Positions 43,690-56,225 of a stretch of DNA of 64,000 bases are shown here, piece by piece. The position numbers and the translations under genes were made by a program. How positions within the stretch are numbered: the first letter of the stretch is position 1; every line of letters begins with the position of its first letter. Below the pieces are notes generated by a model that was given only the letters and a program-made list of their open reading frames with translations, was not told the DNA's origin and searched no databases. This DNA comes from Malania oleifera (lineage: Eukaryota > Streptophyta > Magnoliopsida > Santalales > Ximeniaceae): positions 74,946,597 through 75,010,596 of the forward strand of contig NC_080419.1 of assembly GCF_029873635.1 (NCBI RefSeq), in the 5' to 3' direction.

Positions 43690-46600
43690 TGACTCTCCTA
43701 ACTTTGCCATTTCGAGCATTGTCTTTAGTCTTACAAAAATATCATGCCTAAGCGGCTTCATGAAAATGTCAGCAATCTAATCATACGTTCTGCAAGATAT
43801 CAACTCCACTTCTTTATTCTTGATATGCTCCCTGATAAAATGATACCGAGTATCAATATGTTTGCTTCTTTCATAGTAAACTGGATTTTTCGCAAGTGCA
43901 ATCGCTGATTGGTTGTCGATGTAGATGTCTGTGGGGTTATCTTGAAGAAATCTCAGATACTTCAGTACATTCATAATCCATATATCATGACAAACAGCTG
44001 AGCTAGCAGCAACATACTCAGCTTAACATGATGACAACGTTGCGATGGGTTGCTTCTTCGAAGACCATGTAAACGTTGTATCTCCCATGAAAAATGTGAA
44101 TCTCGTCGTGTTTTTTCTTTCATCAAGATCTCTTCCCCAATCGCTATTTGAATAGCTGATAAGTTTGCAATCACCTCTCGATGAATAGAACATACCATCG
44201 GTGACGGTACCCTTGACATATCGGAGTATCCTTTTCACTGCATTAAGGTGGGACTGGTCATGAGTCTCCATGTACCTGCTGACATGTCCAACTCCATAGA
44301 GTATATCTGGTCTGGTGCACATCAAATACCTCAAGCTTCCAACCAGACTCTTGAAATATGTGGGGTCAACATCTCCTTCCTCATTCTTTCTCAATTCCAA
44401 TCCAGTTCCAACCGGAGTTGTCATAACATTGCATTTGTCCATCCCAAACTTCTTCAATACTTTTTTTGCATAGTGGCTCTGGGAGATGAAGATTCCCTTC
44501 TCGCTTTGCACGACTTCTATGCCAAGGAAGTGAGCCATCTGGCCAATATATGTCATTTCAAATTCTTTGACCATGCTCCTCTTGAAAGTGGCAAACATCT
44601 TTGAATTGTTGTCGGTGAAGATCAGATCATCAACATATAGGCAGGCTATCAGCATGCTTCCATATGTCTCCATCTTTATGTATAGCGCATGCTCATAGGG
44701 GCACTTCTCAAATCCATTCATCTGGAAGTAGTCATCAATCCTCATGTTCCACGCAAAAGGTGCCTGCTTCAAGTCATAGAATGTTTTCTTCAACTTGTAC
44801 ACTCTATCTTCTTTGCCCTTCTTCACATATCCAGGTGGTTGATCGATATAAATCTCTTCTTCAAGAAAACCGTTCAGAAATTCTTATTTCACGTTCAGCT
44901 AGTAAATCTTGCATCCATTTTGTGCTGAAAGTGAAATTAGTAATCTAATGATTTCAAACCTAGCAACCGGGGCAAAAATTTCTCCATAATCAATCCCTTC
45001 TTTCTTCTTGTAGCCTTTGGCAACAAGTCTTGCTTTGTATCTCTGAACTTCTCCTTGAGCGTTCTTCTTGGTCTTGTAGACCCATTTCACACCAATGGTT
45101 TTGTGGCCCTTCGGGAGATTTGTCAACTCCCAAGTCTTGTTCTTCTCAATGGATTGAATCTCCTTATCCATCGCTTTTCTCTATTTGTGTTCTTTGTTAG
45201 CTTCCTCAAAGCTAATCGGGTCCCTGGTCAACAATAGACAGTATAGAGTAACATACTCTTCTATTGGTTCTGTAGTTTCATATAAGTCAGCCAGATTTCG
45301 AGCTCCTTTAGGTCTCATGTCTGAGATTTCATGCTCTATTGGTGATGAAACTTCATTGCTCTGTGGTGAACCATGTGGAGGTGTCTGCAGCTCGAGAACT
45401 TGTGGTTCGATAACCATTTCTTTTGTCTGTGTTGGTTCTTCCCTTCAAGTGTCAATTCTGCATCTTTTGAACATTCATCCTGGTCCTATTTCCAGGATTC
45501 ATTTTCTTCAAAGATGACATCCCGACTGTGAAAGACTTTCTTATTGATGTGATTGTAGAGTCGATATACCATGGTGCTATCGCTGTATCCAACGAGGATA
45601 CACTTCTCTCCTTTATCATCCAGTTTTGTCCTTCTTGCTTTGAGGATCTTGGCGTAGGCTATGGAGCCAAACACCCTAAGATGACTTACACTAGCTTTGT
45701 GAGTACTCTAGGCTTCATATGGTGTTTTGTATCAAGACTCTTTGTAGGACACCGATTGAGCAGATAGACTGCACATAACACTACTTCTGCCCAAAAACTC
45801 TTGGGCACATTCTTATCCTTTAACATGCTTCTGGTCATGTTAAGGATTGTGCGGTTCTTCTTTTCGACTACACCATTTAACTGGGGAGTGTAGGTCAGAG
45901 TGAACTGTGTTTGAATCCCTTGTTGCCTTAGGAATTCCAGGAAAGCTTCATCTTTGTACTCTCCTCCTTGGTCTGACCGGAGTGACTTGATGCGATAGCC
46001 ACTCTGTTTTTCCACAAGAGCTTTGAACTCTTTGAACTTATCGAATACCTCTGACTTCCTTTTCAGGAAGTAGACTCGGGTCTTCTTGCTGTAGTCATCA
46101 ATGAAGGTTAGGAAGTATCAATTCTGTCCACTTCAAAATGGTCTTAGTGGACCACACATGTCTGTGTGTATTAGCTAGAAAGGCATGGTAGATCTCCAAT
46201 CGGATTATTTTCCAAAGCAGTTTCTATGTTGCTTGCTCAGAATACAGCTTTCACATATTACATTTGTATGGTGGATATTGGGTAAGCCTTTCACCATTTT
46301 CTTGCTTCCTAATTGTTTCAAACTTTCAAAATTAAGATGTTTATATCTTAGATGCCGTAGCCAGTCTTTGATGATAGCGCTCAAACACCTTGGCGTATCA
46401 TGTTGGATGGCAAGTGGAAAAATTCGATTCTTTGCCATTTGAACTCGAGTAATAATCTTTCCTCCAGCGTCTATTATCACCATCTGCTTATCACTGAGGC
46501 TAATTGGGTAGCCTCTCTCCACGAGCTGTCCGAGACTAAGTATATTAGTCTTCATGACTAGCACATAGTAGACGTTGGAGATGTAAGCATGATCTCCAAA

Positions 46601-47808
46601 CTTTAGTTTGATATCAAAACATCTCCTCTCCCTCGGACTGGGATTTTAAAATTATCGCCAAAAGAGATCTCCCCCTAAACTTTCTCATCAAGTTCAAAGA
46701 ATAAGTTCTTTCTACCAGTCATATGGTTGCTGGCTCCAGAATCAAGGTACCAAAAGCTTTGGTCCTGGGGAGTTGAATTGTGTGCCATCAGCATCAACAA
46801 TTCTCCATCTGCATGTTCAGTTTCGACAAGGTTAGCCTCCTCGCTAACCTTTTCTTGTTGTTGCCCCCAACATTCATTGCTATAGTGTCTGTACTTGTAA
46901 TAATTATAGCATTGAATGTTTCTTTTGTCTACGTTTGGACGGTTATTGTATCCCCCTCTTCTTCCTTGTCCTCTACCTCGTGGAACATAGTTCTTTTGAT
47001 TGCATCCTTCTCTAGTGGGACCTCTTCTGCCTCAGCCACCTTCTTTGGAGTTAAAATTTCCATAATTTCTTCCACGAAATCCTCGGTCTCGTCCTCTTCC
47101 TTGCTGTGACATCCCCCCTTTGTCGTATCTATCCGCAGTGAGGGACAACTCTGTTTGGAGAGCTTGCTCTAGTACTTTCTCATCACTTCTTCTGTTGACT
47201 TTCTGCTCATGGGTTTGGAGTAAGCCCACAAGTTCTTCTACGGACATTGTTTCCAAATCTTTTGTTTCTTCCAAGGTCGCGGCTATATAATCATATTTTG
47301 GATCTAAAGATCACAAAATTTTCTCACAAATTCTCTCATCATTGAGTGTCTCTCCATTTCTTCTCAATTGATTTGATACTACTATAACTCTTGTATAGTA
47401 GTCAGCAATAAATTTAGTAGATTTCATTTTTAAAGATTCGAACTCACCTCGTAATGTTTGAAGACGAATCTTTTTCACTTTGACTACACCTTTGTGTGTT
47501 CGATGGAGAGAGTCCCAAACTTTTTTGGATGTCTTGGCGGAGGTGATGATTTCAAAAGTGGCCTCATCAAGGCCTTGGTAGATTATAGACTTCGCTTTGC
47601 AATCCTTCTTTCGATCAGCTCACAAGGTCGTTCTTTGAACATCGGACATAGCTGCTTCAGCTTCTTTTGATGGCCTTTCTCTGTACATATCTTCAACAAT
47701 GTCCATGACATCCTGAGCACCTAGTAGGGCTCTCATTTCAATAGACTAGTTGTCATAATTCTCCTGGCTCAATTTTGGAATGATCGCTTGGGTAGTACCG
47801 TTAGCCAT
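43690..47808 (-). pseudogene. Copia-4 gag-pol polyprotein remnant
   Basis: An ATG at 47808 opens MANGTTQAIIPKLSQENYDN, a standard Copia gag start. UBN2 follows, with VKKIRLQTLRGEFESLKMK. The zinc knuckle near 46900 has lost its second Cys to Tyr and its Gly to Arg. Next come protease (WYLDSGASNHMTG near 46745), integrase (SLRSDQGGEYKDEAFLEF near 45960), reverse transcriptase (FYDLKQAPFAW near 44770, [11 protein letters not shown] near 44640) and RNase H (YIDNQSAIALAKNPVYYERS near 43900). In-frame stops and frame changes are scattered, for example near 47745, 47323, 46675 and 45177. Confidence 0.87.
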
Positions 47809-48436
47809 TGAATTTAATATATAAAAATAGAGGAATGGGGACTGATTTTGGAGAATCCAATACCACCAATATGTTCAGAAGGATGAAAAACCTTAGGAAC
47901 CAGTTTTGGGTTGCAAAGAACCGGTCCAAAAATCAGTGAACCAACTATAGGGATTTTCGAGTGGTTTTTAAACTGGCCGATTCAACTTAACGGCCGTTAA
48001 ATGGCGTTATGCTTACCGTTAGTCCACGTGACAGTCTCTACGCAAGCCGCGTGTTGGCGGCTAGGACACGAGTCAGAAGCGGGTGGGGTCTCGAGTACGA
48101 ATCCGGTTTGCGGGTAGCTTATTCGGGTCGCGGGTTGCTAGCCGAGTCAGGTCTCACCAAGCGGGCAAGGAAGATGCATGGGCACATGTCACCGGCGGCC
48201 GGAGTCTTCGTCGGCGCATGCAGCGCCTCGGAAAGGCACTACAAACATCTGAGGTGCGTGTGAGCGCATGCAAAACCTACCAAAGTTCGTTTGAGATGTG
48301 GTTTCCACCGTCGGAATCGTCTCGAGTCGAATTTCACAATGGTAGACTCAATTTTTGATTTTGAGCAACTTCAAATCTGAGAGATATGTTCGTCTTGTTT
48401 GACAGATTTCAGCGTTCCTAGATGCCCTGATACCAC

Positions 48437-48764
48437 TTATGGGTAGAGAGGAACACTCAGTCACTGGTTGTGACTAAAACTCAGTGAGAATAAATGCACA
48501 ATAACAATATATTTCAATCTCAAAATAGATACAGAGAACTTCAAATTAAAACCCTCTCTCACGCTCACTGGTTTTACACTCTCAACACACCGCATCCTTC
48601 ATTGCACACACACACATCTATTTATAGTAAATCATACAACAATATAATCAACAATGGTGGGAATTAAACTTCAACGGAGGTGGGCTGGTAAGCGGAGTAG
48701 GTTGCCTGCCAATCTCCAATGTCAACAGAAACGACTGCCGACGAGTCAAGTTTAATTTTCAACA
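48437..48764 (-). repeat. 5' LTR of Copia-4 (right on the + strand)
   Basis: 328 bp; starts TTATGGG where TG is expected. The leader between it and gag (47809-48436) is GC-rich and holds a palindrome TTAACGGCCGTTAA near 47988-48001. Confidence 0.92.
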
Positions 48765-48769
48765 CTAAT

Positions 48770-49044
48770 TACATTTGTAGTTATTCGAAACCAATTCTTA
48801 ATAAAAAATAACTAACATAAGGAAACAAACTAATGTTTAGGAAATTCTTTGTGTGCGCATAAGAAAAACTAACAATTGACTGGAAGTGAAACAACTGTCA
48901 TTTACTTCCTTTTGCTCTTCAACTTTCTTATAGCCTCAACAATTTTATAAAAAATAAAAAATTTAAATTTAAATAAAAAAAATCAACTGCACATCCCTTA
49001 CCTATCATCTCATGAATATAGTATGATTTAGCAACATATCCATC
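48770..49044. other. Spacer between Copia-4 and the L1 3' end
   Basis: There is no gene. It is equivalent to 62436-62710. Compared with unit 2, about 725 bp of L1 sequence is missing at the CATC junction (about 49041). Confidence 0.7.
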
Positions 49045-49284
49045 AACTCTAGAGTTTTGTTTGGTGTATTTTGATTTGTTTTTTGTTGTGTTTATATTTT
49101 TATCTTCTTTGTTAGTTATGTTTGGTTTTGTTGTCCTGATTTGATTGGTGGTGTTGTTTTTTTGGGAAGGTTTTTCTGTAATCTCTCTTTGCTTATTTCG
49201 TAACTACGGTATTCCTCCGCCAAAAGTAAGGGTATATTAATAAATAAATAGAGGTACTGCCCTCTTTTAGTAATAAAAAAAACT
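49045..49284 (+). mobile_element. L1 LINE 3' terminal remnant
   Basis: This is the 3' untranslated end of the L1 at 20761-22273, with GTTTTGTTTGGTG, GGTATTCCTCCGCCAAAAG and GAGGTACTGCCCTCTTTT followed by an A-tail. It is an empty site for Copia-2. Confidence 0.8.
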
Positions 49285-52231
49285 TACGAAAGTTATAATA
49301 ATTAATTATTCTCTTTGAAACCATTCAAAATTAATCATACAAGATTTGACTTCTAATGAGGTACCCCAAAAAAAAGTGTTTTTTTGTATGAGATTTTATG
49401 GTAACTCAAAAATCAGTTCAGAATTAAGCCCTTTTTTATTAAGAATTATGATACATTGTCAAATTATTATTGCATTTAATGATTTATTTGAATTCAAATT
49501 TATAATTCCTAATGCATTTCATAAAATTATATACAGAAAAGCAGAATAGCTGGCTCAATAACCAATTAAAACCTTTCTTGCACAATTTAAAGTACATATT
49601 TAATTATTGCGCTCTTTTAAAAAATTAAAACATATTCGCGATTCAGTTTAATGTTTTGAATTACCAAGACACATAATTGTCAATATCTCTAGAATAAGAG
49701 AAAACAAACTATGTAAATTACTATTACAATTTATTTTGTTATGTTTCAAGTTATTATTAATAATAATATTTTATTAATAAAGTTATAAAACATGTATAAT
49801 ATGCTATGCTAACATATAAAATTTTTGCTACATTTTCAATATATTTAATATTTTCCTTGAATCTAGTTCTAGAAAAAACTTAAAGACCCCACTTGAAACT
49901 TAAAAATATTAGAGCAATAAAAAGAAAACACAAAAAATAATAATAATAATTTTTCATCTTTAGTTATGAAAATAAGGAGAATAAGAAAGAAAATAAAATA
50001 CATACCAAACTAATGAACAAAATTTTAATTTTAAGCATCATTAACATTTGATTTTTTTTCTGAACTTTTAATTATATTAAAAAATTATTTTTAGTAATAT
50101 TGAGCGTAAGAGAAAAATACATATATTTGTGTGTGTATCGATAAAAGCTTCATGAATCTACATGTTGAAAAATACATCGTTGTAAAAATTGCATATAAAT
50201 TTCATTATTTTAAATGCACAGCAAATTATAATTTTTTAGATTAATTATATGTAAATTAAATAAATTTATTTCTATTGAAATTAACAAAAAAAAAAAGATT
50301 TAGAAAATTCAATATATTTATACAAAGACTGTCAACGTGCTTATAAAATATATAGTGATACAATTTTCTTTTATGTATTGCTATCATCATATATTAATTT
50401 TAAAACATTCTCAGTGTGAACTTGAATATGATTTAAATATTTTTAAATTTCATATAAAGAAAACTAACATTTTATTTCATTAAAAATTCAAACACATAAT
50501 TTTGGTATGCTTTTTAAAAATTTTTCTAATGGAATACAATTTATTCACTATATAAATATAATTTTATACTTGAAATAATTTTAAAATCTTGCATTAATTT
50601 CAATAAATTTTATTTTTATCACTCTTATTAATATTTCAAGGTCGACATTATTTTGGTATCCTAATTTAAATAATGCAGTATAGAGTCTTATGATAGTTGG
50701 AGATTTAGTAATTATTTCTTTTTAATTTAAAGTCAACATGAATTTAAACACAACTTATTACATTCTAATTTGTTTGATGTCGTTTTTAACTAAAAAGTAT
50801 GATACTACAAATTAACGCCATTAAATTTTTAAAAAATTCTAAAGTGGATGATCCATAAGATAAAATAAAGTAAAATAAAATAAAACACACACACACACAC
50901 ACACATTTTTCAAAATTTTCAAATTCTTCAAAATTCATGTTAATTATGCAAAATATTTCATATAAAAATATAATAGAAAATAATATTAGATAGATTCGAG
51001 AATATGATGTAAAGAGAGATAAAATTTCTTGTTGTCATTAGCGTTAATTAAGAATTAATTTAATTGGCAATGTTTTTATCAAAGGGTTAACCAATTGCAA
51101 CTAATTAAAAAAATTAGAAATCAACCAATTAGAACATTATAATTTAATCAATCAGAAATAGTAATTGAATTAAATTTTTTTTTTTGTAATTCCTAAAATA
51201 TTACAGAATTAATACTTTCTAGAAACACTAATAATAATTAAATTAAAATTTTCTGTAACTCTTATCCACATGTTTGGTATATAGGAATAGAATGGAGTGG
51301 CATGGAATGGAATTGAATTTATTATTTGATTTCTTCATTCTCTCCATTCAAAATTTCATTCCATTCGATTCCCGATCCATTTCATTTCGCAAACCAAACA
51401 TGGCATAAGCATAATTGAATTAATAATTAATTTAATTCTCAATAATATGTTTTACTGTCACCAATACTAGTTATATTAATTGTTAAATAATTAATCAAAA
51501 ATAAATTTATTAGATATATTTTTTTCCAAAATATAGAAATTTCATAAATTGATATTCAATATTTATATTGTCATAAATGGATACCATCATGCTTCAATAA
51601 ATTAGCATAAATATAGATTGATCATTATAGAAATTTTTGAATTCAAACATTTTTCACTGTGACAAAAATTAAATTATAAATAAATTTTATGAGAAAATTT
51701 TGAAAATATTATTTATTTTATAAAATTTCAATAGAACACAACTCATATAACACAAAATCGAAATTTCATATAGCAAATATTAAATACTTGGAATAAGTTG
51801 TTACATTATCTCAAACTCAATCATACATACGAAACAATCAAGATAGATATGACTAATTCACTTGATTGAGAGAAGGATTCATGGAAATGATTAAGAGAAG
51901 GATTTAAGTGGGAGCAAAAGAGCGAGATTGCAAATTTAAAGCTATTAAAGAGATTTGTGGCAATCAACGAGAGAAGGGGAGAGGGAGGGAGAGATGTTTG
52001 TGAAAGACAACCAAAATTCTAAGAGGGTAAAAATAATAATATATTTTATGGGTTAAAATGCTCTAATTAATAATATGCTCCAATCGTAATCAAGAAAACA
52101 AGAATTAAATTAATTAAAAATTAGTTTTAAATTTTAAAAATTTAAAATTATAATAATTAGGATTTGGGGTTTGCGGGATTTTGAAGTCAATACGGATTGT
52201 TGTTAATACATAATATAGACTGAAAAATAAT
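49285..52231. other. AT-rich spacer of unit 2
   Basis: There is no gene. It matches 27146-30013. It has about 142 bp (50400-50542) that unit 1 lacks and an (AC)n tract at about 50884-50906. Confidence 0.75.
51269..51402. mobile_element. Small fold-back (MITE-like) element
   Basis: CATGTTTGG (51269-51277) and CCAAACATG (51394-51402) are perfect inverted ends of a 134-bp sequence rich in GGAATGGAAT and CATTCCATTC. The unit 1 copy near 29075 has lost 39 bp, including the right end. The superfamily is not identifiable. Confidence 0.5.
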
Positions 52232-52380
52232 TCCGCCCTCACGGGCATGGCACGGTGCAAAGACATCAGTAAGTAACAAGGAGTATCGGAGATTCAATTT
52301 CAGGTAGATACACTTATGGAATTAGCGGTACCTGTGGATTAGTCGAGTGTCCAAAAGACCTCGGGCACCATCATTTCAAA
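52232..52380 (+). mobile_element. SINE upstream of DEFL3
   Basis: An A-box-like TGGCACGGTGC (52248-52258) and a B-box-like GATTCAATTTC (52291-52301) are followed by GGATTAGTCGAGTGTCC and CTCGGGCACCATC. The head differs from that of the unit 0 SINE, while the tail is the same. Confidence 0.6.
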
Positions 52381-52512
52381 TACATATAAATACTCACTTA
52401 AGGTAAGTATGGTGTATTTTCCCAAAATGAATAAAGTTTTATTTTGGGCCCAATCTTTAAAGTGTTCCATCTTTTTCATTAATGGCACATTCAAATTAGA
52501 TGCAAAGACAAT

Positions 52513-52520
52513 TATAAATA
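52513..52520 (+). promoter_or_regulatory. TATA box of DEFL3
   Basis: TATAAATA lies 91 bp upstream of the ATG, as in the other two copies. Confidence 0.7.
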
Positions 52521-52610
52521 GTTTCATAGAGTGGGCATTGGTAACTCGACCATTCATCAATAAACGAAAGATACAAGGAGAAGAGGAGAGGCAAGAAGAG
52601 AAGAGAATAG

Positions 52611-52985
52611 ATGGCTAAACTTTTATTCACTCCTATTTTCTTTTCCATCCTCGTTTTCTCAGGTTTGTTCCATTATCTTTCATTGTTTGTCTGCCTTTAA
52701 TGTAGTTATTGAATGAAAAATAAGCCAACAATCCATTTGAATTAAAATTTTCTTATTTGCATTCAAAAGCTAGACTTACTATTGATGTCTTTTGTTGTAG
52801 CTCTACTGATGATGGAACCAAGCATGGCTCAACCAAAAAAATGTAACCTTTCCTTCACAAATGAAAAGTGTAATCCAGTAACATGTCCGTTGAAGTGTGC
52901 AGCGGAGTACCAAGGTCGGGCTAAAGGAAGCTGCCAAAAGGATAATACGCTACCGTATCTGGTGTGCGTCTGCACTTGCGTTTGA
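52611..52985 (+). CDS. Defensin-like secreted cysteine-rich peptide, copy 3 (DEFL3)
   Basis: Exons 52611-52662 and 52801-52985 join across a 138-bp phase-1 GT-AG intron. The 78-residue product has a 27-residue signal peptide and a mature part with eight cysteines in the same spacing as the other copies. It differs from DEFL2 by Ile to Met in the signal peptide, Val to Leu before PYLVC, and a final Val in place of Leu. Promoter, leader, intron and AATAAA signals (53009, 53021) are all conserved. Nothing in the sequence argues against function. Confidence 0.88.
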
Positions 52986-53026
52986 TGCCTCTTGTTCCAA
53001 TTTCCATTAATAAAGCAACAAATAAA

Positions 53027-54132
53027 ATTAAACTAATTTGAGGTGTCTTCCTTATTAATATTATTATTGTTACATGGTTAAAATACACCAAAATTTCTCG
53101 AATACGATCTTTATTTGTTGCAATCCTATTTTCACGAGCAATAAAATAAAGAAAAGCGAAAAAAACTTGAGATCCATCCGAATGATGGCACAAGTTGCTA
53201 CCCAGTACCGACCATGTTTTCCCTTATCAAATTTGAATACTAGCGACATAATTGTGCTACCAATTTTTATAAAGGTTAAAATTTAACCTTAATTAAAAGA
53301 GGCTGCTATGTGCATCACAAAGATATGAGTTCGGGAATATAGTTACACGCTTTAAGAATGTATTGAGTCAATAGCACCCTCGGAGTGACTTCTCAGAGTG
53401 ATAACAATTAACTTGCCAAAAATATAAGGTTGCAACCATTTCTTTTAGGTGTGAAAAGTATTTTGGTTAAAAAAAAAATATGACAATGACACTGCTTTTC
53501 AAAAATATTTTCAAAATAAGAATAGCATACAATTTTCAATGCCTTAGAAACATTTTGCTTTAAAATCAACAGATAAAATAAAAGGTTGTATTGTGAAAAG
53601 TAATAAATGACCATAACGGTAAAAATAAAAGAAGAATGTAAAGAAAATTAACCCAATTAATGATTCAATGCCAACTCAAAAGGACAAGAGAAATAAAGGG
53701 AATAATAAGTGCATCCCAAATATTTAAAGTTTCAAATTGACACGTTTTTCTTCAACTGCACATTAAATAAGCCAATTAATGAGCAATAGTTAAAAAAAAA
53801 AAGGGTTAAGTTAACATGCGATCTAATCCAATTTTTATCATTTCTTTGTGCCTTCTGATCATACTTAGACCTTGTATCTTCAAAAGCCCATTATTGATCT
53901 TCAATCTCAATTCCTTAACTGATGGATCTTAAGTCGCACGACTATTCCGTTCACTAACACATCGCCGAGAAAGGTAACTATTTCATTATCTCTACAAATG
54001 TTTCATCACTATCAACTCTTTTTTTTCTTTTTCTTCTTCAAACTCACCTCAACAAAAGTAGTTGGGACATGTGCATGGGGAACCCAGAACCCAATATGAG
54101 AAGCATCTCCAACATCTTCACCCTCCAAATCA
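53027..54132. other. DEFL3 downstream spacer
   Basis: There is no gene. The SINE-like fragment (about 53183-53415) is conserved. At 53773-53783 about 1138 bp present in unit 1 are missing. Confidence 0.7.
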
Positions 54133-54730
54133 TTATTTCCTTTGGCATTTTCTTCTCTTTCCAATTCCTCTAAAATCTGTCGGAGTTTCAACATCTCTTC
54201 TAGATGCACAATATTTCCCAAACATTAAAGAAAGTAAATGATAGTGTGGATAACACTTGTCCTTTAAATTATCCAGCATTCTCATTGCTCTTAAAAAAAT
54301 AAAAATAAAAATACATTGAAGGTTAATTTCATTAGTAAAAATAAACAAAACATTATTCGTTTGAAATAAAAACATTACATGAATGTTACATAAATATCTT
54401 TAAATACTCAGCCCAAATTGACTTTTTCTGCAACAACGCATTACTTGACTTATCAGCCTACCCAAAACTAGTACTGCTTGGCCCATGCAACATATCATAC
54501 ATAATGTTGAATTGTTGTTTCAGGGTTTTCATTTTAGATTTAATATGAGGATCGGCTTTCAAACCTGAATTTGGCAAGTCATTACAAGTATGCTCTCAAC
54601 TGAACTATAATGACCTGATTTGAAATCACGATCAGCATCATACTTTCTGCTCTTTTGCAAATCAAGAAGAGCCTAAAATAATTTTTCATATTTTTCTTCA
54701 ACCCACAACCTTTCGTTTTTACTAGGGCCA
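54133..54730 (-). pseudogene. Harbinger Myb/SANT-like remnant, unit 2
   Basis: This is the unit 2 counterpart of 32989-33590, with the same KSRKYDADRDFKSG and MKTLKQQFNIMYDM phrases. Single-base losses (for example near 54577) add frame changes. Confidence 0.65.
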
Positions 54731-55036
54731 CGAGTGTCTTCCAATACCATACCTAAAAAACCAATCAATACTCAAGAATACATTTAAGAAACACTAAATA
54801 TAATGGATGCATCATTAAAATTCAATATAATGGATGGTATCACTACAACCAAGATTCAAAAATACATGTCAAAAAAGAAGTCCATTCATTTGACATACAT
54901 ATAAGAATAGCCTTAATCTAATTAGAGACTAAATCATTTAAGAAACATTTAATATAGTGGATGCATCACTAAAATTCAATATAATGAATAGTATCGCTAC
55001 AACAAAGATTCAAGAATACATGCCAAACAAGTTCAT

Positions 55037-55547
55037 TCATTCATTTGATGTACATATAGTTGTTTCTACATTAATTACTAATTCAAGAAGTTCATACAAC
55101 CAAACGAACTTCATTAGATATTTTTTTCTCCACTGATTGAACATATCAATTATCATATTATCTCTCCAAAAAGTCCATGTTTCAATTGTTGTGATTAAAT
55201 AACCTTCTATGCTAGAGGATGTTAGTTGTAATATATCCAACTTGTTCTCTATTGGGTCAATTGTCATCTCTTTTCTTATGAAATTATGGAGAAGACAAGA
55301 ACTCATAACAATTCAGCTTTATATTTTGATTGGATGAAAAGACGGACTCCTAAGGATGGCCCAATGTAGCTTTAGTAGTCCAAAACACCTCTTAGTGACA
55401 TTCCTAGTGGCAACATGTTTCATATTGAAAACTTTGTAAGGGGTGGTTGGTTGGTGTCCTTCCCTCCACTCATTCAAATGGTATCTTTGTACTTCATAGG
55501 GTGCGATAAATCTTTCACAATTTTTCTACCGAGCATCAATAAGATAA
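55037..55547 (-). pseudogene. Harbinger DDE transposase C-terminal part, unit 2
   Basis: It contains SSCLLHNFIRKEMTIDP (ending near 55306) and, upstream, the FNMKHVATRNVTK block. It is equivalent to 33892-34397 and ends at the RTE tail. Confidence 0.78.
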
Positions 55548-56225
55548 TACAACAACAACAACAACAAAACCAAATCTTAAGTCCCACAAAGTAGGGTCAA
55601 CTATATGAATCCTTTTTTGCCAATTTATGCGATCATGGACCATTTCTTTTGACAGATTCAGGGACATTAAATCCTTACTCAGTATCTCCTCCCAAGTTAT
55701 TTTAAGTCTACCCCTACCTCTTCTACTGTCCCCCACAGTAACTAACTCACTTTTCCTCACTAGCGCACTATGTGGCCTACGTTGCAAGTGTTCATACCAT
55801 CTAAGTCATCCCTCCCTTATCTTATCTTCTATAGGAACTACACCTAACTTACCACGAATATTTTCATTCCTTTATTTATCTTTCAATGTTATATCACTCA
55901 TCCATCTAAGCATTCTCATCTCGATAATTTTAACCTTTTAGATATTATGTTTCTTCGTCACCCAACATTTTGATCCATATATCATAGCTGGTCTTGTAGT
56001 TATCATATAAAACTTCCCTTTTAATTTTAAGGGTATTCTATGATCACAAAGCATAATTGAAGCACTTCTCCATTTTACCCAATCTATTTTAACTCTATGC
56101 ATTACATCATCTTCAATTTCTCCTTCAGCTTGCATAATATATCCAAGGTATCGAAATCTACAAGTGCTATTTATTTCTTCATCATCAAGTATTACTTTGT
56201 CTCCAATATTCCTCTTACCATTACT
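55548..56225 (-). mobile_element. RTE-type LINE 3' part, unit 2
   Basis: It is equivalent to 34398-35060, with a shorter (CAA)n tail (55550-55567). It keeps about 28 bp next to the LTR that unit 1 has lost, so the reading NIGDKVILDDEEINS is continuous here. Confidence 0.8.

Larger units (their letters stand above)
43348..48764 (-). mobile_element. Copia LTR retrotransposon (Copia-4), full length
   Basis: 328-bp LTRs (43348-43675 and 48437-48764) and a perfect CTAAT duplication (43343-43347, 48765-48769) bound a 5.4-kb minus-strand Copia element. The primer site complements CCCTGATACCA near 48425-48435, with one deviation. The same insertion with the same duplication is in unit 2 (59600-62430), internally deleted, so it predates the duplication. 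Both unit-1 LTRs carry a point change in the terminal TG. Confidence 0.94.
27115..49259. repeat. Tandem duplicon unit 1 (22.1 kb)
   Basis: The homologous landmark in the L1 3' end (CCCTCTTTT) lies at 27122, 49260 and 63653. Between the first two, the order is spacer, SINE, DEFL2, Harbinger/RTE/Copia-3 nest, spacer, Copia-4. Unit 2 repeats this order. Unit 1 keeps the full Copia-3 and Copia-4. Confidence 0.9.

Noticed and set aside
44248-44948. Plus-strand frames of 79-118 codons, repeated at 60916-61200
   Set aside because: They are antisense shadows of the Copia-4 reverse transcriptase.
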